In this document: positions 27,267 through 34,122 of the stretch, one piece after another
Layout of the letters: every line of letters begins with the position of its first letter
Numbering within the stretch: position 1 is the stretch's first letter
Source: Akkermansia muciniphila
GTDB taxonomy: Bacteria > Verrucomicrobiota > Verrucomicrobiia > Chthoniobacterales > Chthoniobacteraceae
Length of the DNA: 34,122 nucleotides
NCBI GenBank assembly: GCA_945874745.1
Contig: CAMCIN010000009.1
Span: 1 to 34,122 of the forward strand
Direction: 5' to 3'
Program-made: the position numbers and the translations under genes
The notes under the pieces: generated by a model
What the model saw: only the letters and a program-made list of their open reading frames with translations
Databases searched by the model: none
Told to the model about the DNA's origin: nothing

Positions 27267-28532
27267 TCAGGAAGGCCTTATCTCCGTGAGGGCCGCCGTG
27301 CTGCTGGCAAACTTGGAGGTTTCGATACCAAGGCCCTGGAGCATCGTCACAAACAGGTTTGCGAGCGGCGTGTTGTTCTGTGTGTCGAACGCCAGGTTCC
27401 CTCCGTGCTTGAACCCGCCCCCTGCAAGAATGAGCGGGAGATTTTGGTTGCTGTGGGAATTCGCGTTTCCGAGGCAACTGCCGTAAAGCACCTGTGTGTG
27501 GTCCAGGAGGCTGCCTCCGGTCTCACCGACTGCCTGGAGCGACTCCAGCAGCGAGCCAAAGGCGGCCACCTGCGCCTCTTCGATCTTGAAGAGTTCGGCT
27601 ACCTTGTCGGGTTCGTTGCCATGATGGGTGAGGCCATGGGTTTCGTTCTTCACACCGGGGACGTGTGGGACGACGGAAAAGGTGCTCAGGCTCAGCGTCA
27701 CCACGCGGGTGCTGTCGGTCTGCAAGGCGAGGCGCACTAGTTCGAACATGAGCTTTGACTTCGCAATCACTTCGTTCGCATCGGCAATGTCCTTCGGCTG
27801 GGGATAGTCAACAGCAGGTTTGGGCCGGTTTTCCCACTCGATGTTGCGCTGCAGTCGGCCCTCAAGCTCACGCACGCTCGTAAAGTACTGGTCCAGCCGG
27901 GCGCGGTCCTCGGATGCTGCATTTTTTTCGAGCCGCCCGGCCTTCTGGTGGATCAGGTCCAGCACGCTCCCTCCCGCCGCGATGCGCCGCATGGTGGCTG
28001 CTTTTTCCTCGGGAGTCCCTGCCACAAAAAGGCGCCGGTAAAGCCGCTCGACGCTGGTTTCCGTCGGCAACACGACCCCCGAACGGGAGACGGCAATCGA
28101 GTCGGCATAGTGCTCCCCTTTGCGCACGGAAACGGCCAGCGAGGGAAAGCGGGTGTCCAAAGCGATCCGCTCGGCGGCGTACTGGTCGAGCGAAATGCTG
28201 TTTCGAAAAGTCGGCTGGCCCGGATGCGGCGCGCCGGTCAGAAAGCACTGCCCCGCATGGTGGTTGCCATCGACCCCGGGATGCGACACGCCGCTGAAGG
28301 TCGTGAAATGTTGCCGGTGCTGCGCGAGCAGATCCAGGTACGGGCTGGAGGCCTCCCCAGTCTTTGGAAAGAAAAACTGGGGCATCATTCCCAGCGGCAC
28401 GTGGATGGCGAGAAGACGCTTTGCGGGCAGGTTCTCGGCCGCACGGCCCATGCAGGGCAGGGCGAGACAAGCGCCTGCAGCGCGCAAAAAGTGCCGGCGT
28501 GAGATTCCTGTTGGAGTGAGGGCTCGGATCAT
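27267..28532 (-). CDS. DUF1552 family secreted protein (Tat signal)
   Basis: The supplied 506-aa ORF over-extends. The start at 28532 gives MIRALTPTGISRRHFLRAAGACLALPCMGRAAE (RR-x-FLR Tat motif) and overlaps the sulfatase stop by ATGA. Body shows DUF1552-like features (LDQYAAERIALDTRFPSLAVS, HGLTHHGNEPDK, GGGFKHGGNLAFDTQNNTPLANLFVTMLQGLGI). Confidence 0.88.
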   Translation of the reverse strand: MIRALTPTGISRRHFLRAAGACLALPCMGRAAENLPAKRLLAIHVPLGMMPQFFFPKTGEASSPYLDLLAQHRQHFTTFSGVSHPGVDGNHHAGQCFLTGAPHPGQPTFRNSISLDQYAAERIALDTRFPSLAVSVRKGEHYADSIAVSRSGVVLPTETSVERLYRRLFVAGTPEEKAATMRRIAAGGSVLDLIHQKAGRLEKNAASEDRARLDQYFTSVRELEGRLQRNIEWENRPKPAVDYPQPKDIADANEVIAKSKLMFELVRLALQTDSTRVVTLSLSTFSVVPHVPGVKNETHGLTHHGNEPDKVAELFKIEEAQVAAFGSLLESLQAVGETGGSLLDHTQVLYGSCLGNANSHSNQNLPLILAGGGFKHGGNLAFDTQNNTPLANLFVTMLQGLGIETSKFASSTAALTEIRPS

Positions 28533-29968
28533 TTTTCGGCTCCGTTGGTTGCTTTGTTGTTGGTTTTGCTGGCGGGTTTGCGCGGCGGTTGGGGGGAGTG
28601 CCGCTGCGGTCCAAACTCGGCGTCCAGCATTGCGTGCAAACCCGGCACGAGTGCAGCGTGCTCGGACTTGGCGATGACGTTGAAATACTCTCCCGGATCG
28701 TTGTGGTGGTCGTAGAGCTCGCGGGTCCCGTCGTTCCGTTCCGTCAAACGCCAGCGTTGCGTGCGGACGGTGCGACCGTTGCCCCATTGGCAGAAGGCGC
28801 CCTGCTTGCCCTCAGCTTTCGGGTCCTTCAGGAGGGGAGCAAAGCTCTTTCCGTCCAGCCCATCGGGCAGTGGCTGGCCTGCCGCTTCGCAAAAGGAAGG
28901 GAACAGATCCAGCAGCTCGACGATCCCATTGGCAACGGCGCCCTTAGCTCCCTGCGGATGGCTCACAATGAGCGGAACGCGCAGCACCTGCTCGTCGATG
29001 CTGTGCTTGCACCACTGTCCGCGCCAGCCGAGGTGGTAGCCGTGGTCGCTGGTGAAAACCACGATGGTATTCTCCAGCAATTTCTTGGCACGCAGCTGCT
29101 CCAGGAGTCGGCCCACCTGCTGGTCGAGCATCGTCACGGCTGCGTAGTAGGCGCGCTGCCCCTCGCGTTGGTGGGGCTCAGTCAACTCCATGCCCGGCTC
29201 CTGCAGCAGGGAGCCGGGGGGTAGGGGAGTGGTGCCGGGTGGAGCTGTCTCCAAGGTGAACCGTGCAGGGGTGTGCGCCTCATGAACGGTCTTTGTAAAA
29301 TCCCAAGGCACATGGGGCGCATGAAAGCCGATCGCAGCAAAGAAGGGTTTTGTGGCATCCCGCTCCTTTTCAAAAAACTCCAGCATGCGTTCTGTGCGCA
29401 CCCAGTCGTTAATCGCCTCCGGCACCTCCGCAATGCCAATGTTGGAAACCCGCTTGCGCATAAGTCCAAGGTCCTCGTCAAAGAACCTCCTTTGAATCGG
29501 CGCCTTGGCGGCCATGTCCTCGCGCTTTACCCGGATGTCCCAGGCTTTCGGGTCGACGTAGCTGTCCGTTGGATCGTCGTGGTCGATCTTTCCAATCGAG
29601 CAGGTCTGGTAGCCGCGCTCCCGGAACCAGCGCCCCATCGTCATGGTGTCCGGATTGCCCAGAAAGTGGCTGGCCTTCGCGTGGCGCGAATTGAGTCCGA
29701 GCATGAAGGAAGTGCGGCTGGCGGTGCAGACCGCCCCCTGACAATAGGCGCGGTTGAAGACGACCCCTTCGGCGGCCAGCCTGTCGAGGTTTGGCGTGAT
29801 CGCCGCCTTGTCCCCATAACAGCCAAGCCGCGCGGCAAGGTCGTCGGCGATGATGAACAGGATGTTGGGGCCTTTTGCCGCCCGGGGTGTCTCCGCCTGG
29901 GTCGTGGCAACCAAGGCAAGCAGGAGCGCAACAATCGCGCGGCGTGTGGGGAGTCTGGGGATCAGCAT
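28529..29968 (-). CDS. Sulfatase (iduronate-2-sulfatase-like)
   Basis: Signal peptide, GPNILFIIADDLAARLGCYGD, CTASRTSFMLG active-site motif, FTSDHGYHLGWRGQWCKHSIDEQVLRVPLIV. Confidence 0.92.
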   Translation of the reverse strand: MLIPRLPTRRAIVALLLALVATTQAETPRAAKGPNILFIIADDLAARLGCYGDKAAITPNLDRLAAEGVVFNRAYCQGAVCTASRTSFMLGLNSRHAKASHFLGNPDTMTMGRWFRERGYQTCSIGKIDHDDPTDSYVDPKAWDIRVKREDMAAKAPIQRRFFDEDLGLMRKRVSNIGIAEVPEAINDWVRTERMLEFFEKERDATKPFFAAIGFHAPHVPWDFTKTVHEAHTPARFTLETAPPGTTPLPPGSLLQEPGMELTEPHQREGQRAYYAAVTMLDQQVGRLLEQLRAKKLLENTIVVFTSDHGYHLGWRGQWCKHSIDEQVLRVPLIVSHPQGAKGAVANGIVELLDLFPSFCEAAGQPLPDGLDGKSFAPLLKDPKAEGKQGAFCQWGNGRTVRTQRWRLTERNDGTRELYDHHNDPGEYFNVIAKSEHAALVPGLHAMLDAEFGPQRHSPQPPRKPASKTNNKATNGAEK

Positions 29969-30007
29969 AGGTCTTCGGGTCTCAACGATTGCCTCGGAGC
30001 GAAGCCG

Positions 30008-32671
30008 TCACGGGCGCTCAGCCATTTCGGGTTGGATTAAGCGGCTGGTTCCAAGCGCGTGCACGAGGGCGCGCAGGCGGTAGCCGCCGGCTCCGGTGCT
30101 TTCAACAATGCGCCGGATCTCAGCCCGGTCCGCATAGCCGACGTCCGTGCCGGTAGCATAACGGGAGAGGTGGGCGACAAACGCCCCGGCGAGCCGCTCC
30201 GGGTCCCCGGCTAGCAGTCGGTTGAGGGCGCTGACATCTTGGAACGTCCGTCCGTCGGCCAACGCGCCGGTGGGGTCCACCTTCGGCCCAAGCTTGTACT
30301 GGACCCTCCAGGGGGTCTTGCCCTTCTCTGGCGGCTCCTCACCTGCCCCGTTGGAGCGGTAGCGTTCGCGCAGGCCTCCAATCGGATCGAAGGCTTCCAA
30401 GGCAAATCCGGCGGGGTCGATCTTGGCGTGGCAGGCGGCGCAATTCGCGTCGCTTCGGTGGCGGTCGAGCTGCTCCCTGACCGTGGTGGTGCCCCGGGTG
30501 TCGGGATCAATCAAACTGATTCCCGGCGGCGGCGGCGGGGCGGGTGCGTTGAGCAGGCGGTCCATGACCCAAACGCCGCGTTTGACCGGAGAGGTTGTCG
30601 TCCCGTTGGCCGTGAGTTTGTGGATGGCAGCCTGGCCCAGCAGCCCCCCACGCAGGCTGTCATTGTGCACCCAGAAAACCTTCCGGACCTTCACGCCGTG
30701 CACGCCCTCGATGCCGTAGTGCTCTGCCAGTCGCTGGGTCAGCATTGCAAAACCCGGCTCCAGCAGGGAGCGCACCGGAAGGTTCTCCGAAAGAAGCGTG
30801 CGCACAAAGGCACGCGTCTCGGCGGACATCCCCTCGTGGAGCAGAAACCGGTACTCCGGATACAGTTGCGGATCGGGGGTTGTTTCATCGAGGCGGCCGA
30901 GTTCAAGCCACTGGTCGGTGAAGTCTTCGATGAAACGGTCACTGCGGCCGTCGGCCAGCAGGCGGTCGATCTGCTCCCGGATTACTTCGGGGCGGTTCAA
31001 GGATTCATCGCGCGCCTTCGCCAGCAACTCTGCATCCGGCGGCCCGTTCCAAAGCCAATACGACAGCCTTGAGGCCAGCGTGTAGGAGCCCTTTTCTGAG
31101 AACAAGCCGCGGCCTTGTTTTGCATCCGCCGGATGAAACAGAAACTCCGGCGAAGTCAGCACGGCGACGTAGACCCGCCGCATCGCGTCCTCGAAACAGT
31201 CCTTTGCAAGGAGCCGGGATTGCAGGAGGGAAACATAGGGCTCGATCTCCGCGGGCGCGACCTCGCGCCGAAAGGCCCGGGGCAAAAAGGAGGCGAGCAG
31301 CCGCCGGGCGTCCTCCTCGGGATGGGCGGACTGCACCGTCTCCAAAGGGGGTTTTCTGTCCTGCGGCGGGATATCCTTGTGCAGTACCGGCACGTAGCCG
31401 CCGATGCTGCGAACGGCCTCCCGCCGGGGAGGAACGGTTTCGCCTCCCTCTGGGAAGCCCAGCAGCGGGAGGTCGCCAAACAGCCGCTTGTGGCTTTCCG
31501 GCGGCCAGCTCGCGTTGAGAGGGCCTTCGATTTCCAGCCAGTCGATCGCCACTCCCGGCCCGACATGTTTGGCGGCGCGTCCCGCGACCTGTCCGATGCG
31601 CAACCCCACCCAGGGGACGGACACCGGGTCGAAAACGAGGGACTCGTGCTCCTTGAGGAAGGCCGTGAACTCCACCTCGTTGGACTGCAGCGAGGGCGCC
31701 GTGAAGGTGCGCAGCAAGCGCCCCCCCTCCTGTTGTTTACCCTCCTCGTGCGCCCGCAGGACGGCCGCCTGCGGCGCGGCGCAGGCCACCGGCTTTCCTT
31801 GGTCCCACTGGAAGCCCCAGAGCGAAATCTTGAGCCGGTAGTCGCCCGCGTAAATCGGTGAAACGTTGAGCGCCGCTTCGTATCCCGACACATTCGGGTT
31901 GAGCAGCCCCACCGCGCTCAGGCTCTCCCTCACACCGGGGCCCTTGACGAGGTCGCGCCGCTCCTCGATGTCCGGGCCGTCAAATCCCACGTGGCCCGTC
32001 TTGTCCTCGAAACCGCCCCGTACGGGCAGTGCCGGGTCGGGCTGCCTGTCCTTGAGCAGCACAAACTGGCCGTGAATCAGGTTCCCTCCGAACTTGAACA
32101 ACCCCGCGGGATAGACGCGCTTCTTAAACACCGGGGGGGGCGTGCTGCGGGTGGCGATCGCCGCGTCCAACGCCTTTTCCGCCGCCTCCTGATAAGCCAC
32201 CAGATGTCCGGGTGAAAGGTCCAGCCCTCCCGCGATCTTGTCATAGCCGGCCACGCGGCCGTCCGCGGGCAGCAACCCGGTGACGTCGAGCCTCGGAAGA
32301 GCAAGCAGGTCGCAGAGCGTGTTTTCAAACTCCTTTCTGGTCATCCTGCGCAGCCGCACCCGGCCTGTCTCCTGCGTGTCGGTGGCCGCGGTAAGCTTGG
32401 CGTCCAGTTCGGCAAGAAACGCGCTCTTCGCCGCCTGTTCGGGCCTCGTTTTTTTCTTCGGTGGCATCTCTCCTTGCTCCACGACGTCATGGATTTTGAT
32501 CCAGACATCGGCGGTTTCGGGGGCGAAGCCCAGGGCGGTGAGGTCCAGGTTGCCCTTCTTCGAATCCGCGTCGTGGCAGTCGTGACAGTAACGCTCTAAG
32601 AAGCTCTGGGGCGCAGCCAAGGCCCGGACGGGAAGCACGGCGAGGAGGAGGAATAAAAGCGAGCAGCGCAT
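30008..32671 (-). CDS. DUF1592-type planctomycete/verrucomicrobial cytochrome-like protein (DUF1587/1592/1588/1585 architecture)
   Basis: Signal peptide, CHDCH near the N-terminus, RRMTRKEFENTLCDLL, RAFRREVAP, SRLSYWLWNGPPDAELL, VRRGVWVMDRLLNAPAPPPPP, CAACHAKIDPAGFALEAFDPIG. Confidence 0.93.
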   Translation of the reverse strand: MRCSLLFLLLAVLPVRALAAPQSFLERYCHDCHDADSKKGNLDLTALGFAPETADVWIKIHDVVEQGEMPPKKKTRPEQAAKSAFLAELDAKLTAATDTQETGRVRLRRMTRKEFENTLCDLLALPRLDVTGLLPADGRVAGYDKIAGGLDLSPGHLVAYQEAAEKALDAAIATRSTPPPVFKKRVYPAGLFKFGGNLIHGQFVLLKDRQPDPALPVRGGFEDKTGHVGFDGPDIEERRDLVKGPGVRESLSAVGLLNPNVSGYEAALNVSPIYAGDYRLKISLWGFQWDQGKPVACAAPQAAVLRAHEEGKQQEGGRLLRTFTAPSLQSNEVEFTAFLKEHESLVFDPVSVPWVGLRIGQVAGRAAKHVGPGVAIDWLEIEGPLNASWPPESHKRLFGDLPLLGFPEGGETVPPRREAVRSIGGYVPVLHKDIPPQDRKPPLETVQSAHPEEDARRLLASFLPRAFRREVAPAEIEPYVSLLQSRLLAKDCFEDAMRRVYVAVLTSPEFLFHPADAKQGRGLFSEKGSYTLASRLSYWLWNGPPDAELLAKARDESLNRPEVIREQIDRLLADGRSDRFIEDFTDQWLELGRLDETTPDPQLYPEYRFLLHEGMSAETRAFVRTLLSENLPVRSLLEPGFAMLTQRLAEHYGIEGVHGVKVRKVFWVHNDSLRGGLLGQAAIHKLTANGTTTSPVKRGVWVMDRLLNAPAPPPPPGISLIDPDTRGTTTVREQLDRHRSDANCAACHAKIDPAGFALEAFDPIGGLRERYRSNGAGEEPPEKGKTPWRVQYKLGPKVDPTGALADGRTFQDVSALNRLLAGDPERLAGAFVAHLSRYATGTDVGYADRAEIRRIVESTGAGGYRLRALVHALGTSRLIQPEMAERP

Positions 32672-32694
32672 GGCGGGTAAAAACGAAGGGCGTC

Positions 32695-33672
32695 CTATTT
32701 CTGGAGCAGGCGGACGGGCAACTTGGGTTGGGTCTTGAGCATCAGGTTTACGTTGTCAGCAAATTGGCGGCCAAGCTCTGGAGCCGGCAGCGCCTTCCCG
32801 CGCGGCCGGCCGCAGGCAATCTGGACCACCGCAAAATCCGCGTTCGCGGGCAGAACGCAGCGTGCCGTGACCCGCCGCCCTTCCTGCACGTCGCCTCCGC
32901 CCTCTGAAATCCAGCCGGCCACGCCCGAGCCCAGCGCTTCGCGCAGTGGTGCAGGCCACGAGGAGTGGAGCGCCTCGGGGTTTCCTGAAAACAGGTACAG
33001 GTGGCAGCCGAAGCGCAGAGGGCCGCCCCCTTCGGACCGCGTATCGTGAAAATCTGAGGACAGCTCCAGCACCGCGTCTCCCAGCCCTTCGCCCTTGGAT
33101 CGAAGCGAGCGCAAATCCACAACCTGGAAGATATCGCAGGAGTCGGCAGGACTGTAAGGGACCGCGGCGTCCCCCTGCGCGCGCTGAAAGCAAAGAGCCT
33201 TCCCTCCTGCCTTCGTCCTCCCTGAGACAACGGCTGCCTCGTCTCCGCTCCAGACCCCGATCTCCGAGGGAAAGCCTGAGGGGATCCTGTCCGGTTGCCT
33301 TTCGAAGCCTCCATCCACGAGGGCGAGCAGTCGGGAGGCGGTGACGACGGCCTGAGGCGAGGCGTAGGCGAAGAGCAACGAAGCGCTGAAGAGTCCAAGG
33401 GCCAGGCCCGCCGCTGCCGCCATCAGGGGGCGCCAGAAGACGGGGCGGGCCGGGCGCGCTTCCAGGCTGAGAGGCTGCCCCGCGAGCATCTGGGCGATGG
33501 AGGCACTGGAGCTGGCATGGGCCTCGAGCGCGACATCGAGGTTCATGTAGCTCAAATATAATTCGGCTGCAGCCGGCTCTTCTTTAAGCGTGGCTTCGAG
33601 AAGCCGGGCGTCTGCATCCGTTAGGGTGCCGGCGATGTAGTGCTGGATGAGCTCGTGCCAGTCGGTTTTCAT
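32695..33672 (-). CDS. Anti-sigma-factor-like single-pass membrane protein with extracytoplasmic domain
   Basis: The start at 33672 (MKTDWHELIQHYIAGTLTDADARLLEATLKEEP) overlaps the sigma-factor stop by ATGA. Transmembrane segment WRPLMAAAAGLALGLFSASLLFAYA. C-terminal ~200 aa extracytoplasmic region. Confidence 0.8.
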   Translation of the reverse strand: MKTDWHELIQHYIAGTLTDADARLLEATLKEEPAAAELYLSYMNLDVALEAHASSSASIAQMLAGQPLSLEARPARPVFWRPLMAAAAGLALGLFSASLLFAYASPQAVVTASRLLALVDGGFERQPDRIPSGFPSEIGVWSGDEAAVVSGRTKAGGKALCFQRAQGDAAVPYSPADSCDIFQVVDLRSLRSKGEGLGDAVLELSSDFHDTRSEGGGPLRFGCHLYLFSGNPEALHSSWPAPLREALGSGVAGWISEGGGDVQEGRRVTARCVLPANADFAVVQIACGRPRGKALPAPELGRQFADNVNLMLKTQPKLPVRLLQK

Positions 33673-34122
33673 GCGGTCTCCCTTTTGCTCAGAGTGTGCT
33701 GCACGCATTCCTGCAGGGCCTGCCGGATGCGGTGGAGCAGTTTGTAAAGGGCCATCGGTGTCTGGCCGCGGAGGGCGGCCAGGGCGTTCATCGTACTGCC
33801 CTTCGTGTATGCGCGCAGGACCAGCTCCCGTTGCACGGCTGGTAGCTTTTGCAGGCAGCCTTCCAAGGCCTCGCGCTCGGCGAGGTGTTGCTGCTCCAGA
33901 AGAACGGCTCTGTCCGCGAGTTGGTTTACCAGTTCGTCGTCAAAAATGTGGCGGTCGCGTTTTCGAGTTTGCAGAAATTTGAGAACCTCCAACCGAGCCA
34001 CACCGAAGGCCCACTTCTTAAAGTCCTGTGCCGTGTCAAACTTCTGCCACAAAACCACGATGACGTTCTGCATCACCTCCGCTGCCTCCTCGCGGCCAGG
34101 CAGCATCGATCTGATAAAGGTG
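33669..34122 (-). CDS. ECF RNA polymerase sigma factor (N-terminus outside window)
   Basis: Frame remains open upstream of the supplied ATG: TFIRSMLPGREEAAEVMQNVIVVLWQKF (sigma region 2). Region 4 is LPAVQRELVLRAYTKGSTMNALAALRGQTPMALYKLLHRIRQAL. Confidence 0.9.
   Translation of the reverse strand, partial: TFIRSMLPGREEAAEVMQNVIVVLWQKFDTAQDFKKWAFGVARLEVLKFLQTRKRDRHIFDDELVNQLADRAVLLEQQHLAEREALEGCLQKLPAVQRELVLRAYTKGSTMNALAALRGQTPMALYKLLHRIRQALQECVQHTLSKRETA

Noticed and set aside
28533-28787. N-terminal extension of the DUF1552 ORF
   Set aside because: Residues 1-85 of the 506-aa ORF are an out-of-frame reading of the sulfatase 3' end; the Tat signal starts at residue 86 (28532).

Overview
This 34.1-kb window looks like a Verrucomicrobiota-type chromosome segment, inferred from gene families and gene order rather than any database search. 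It has four parts. (1) Bases 1-3308 are the 3' end of a very large repeat gene made of tandem 8-residue units (consensus L-T-T-x-Q-V-x-A). By hand I count 135 units in the supplied ORF, plus two more upstream running off the left edge. (2) Bases 3309-6600 carry a long non-coding gap, a reverse-strand hypothetical gene, rlmN, an acidic hypothetical gene and a G-rich leader. (3) Bases 6604-26495 are a nearly complete division and cell wall (dcw) cluster: mraZ-rsmH-ftsL-ftsI-murE-murF-mraY-murD-[LysM protein]-ftsW-murG-murC::murB-ddl-ftsQ-ftsA-ftsZ, followed by ribE. (4) Bases 27267-34122 are a reverse-strand module: ECF sigma factor (cut by the right edge), anti-sigma-like membrane protein, DUF1592-type cytochrome protein, sulfatase and DUF1552 protein. 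The most unusual signal is a higher-order repeat in the octapeptide gene. The conserved Gln at unit position 5 is lost at units 5, 12 and 15 of every 17, giving a 136-aa / 408-bp super-period that holds across about 7 copies. Other points worth checking are an FtsZ with a diverged T7 catalytic loop but an intact C-terminal peptide, a MurC-MurB fusion, a LysM membrane protein inside the dcw cluster, and a five-copy 10-bp MraZ-box array.
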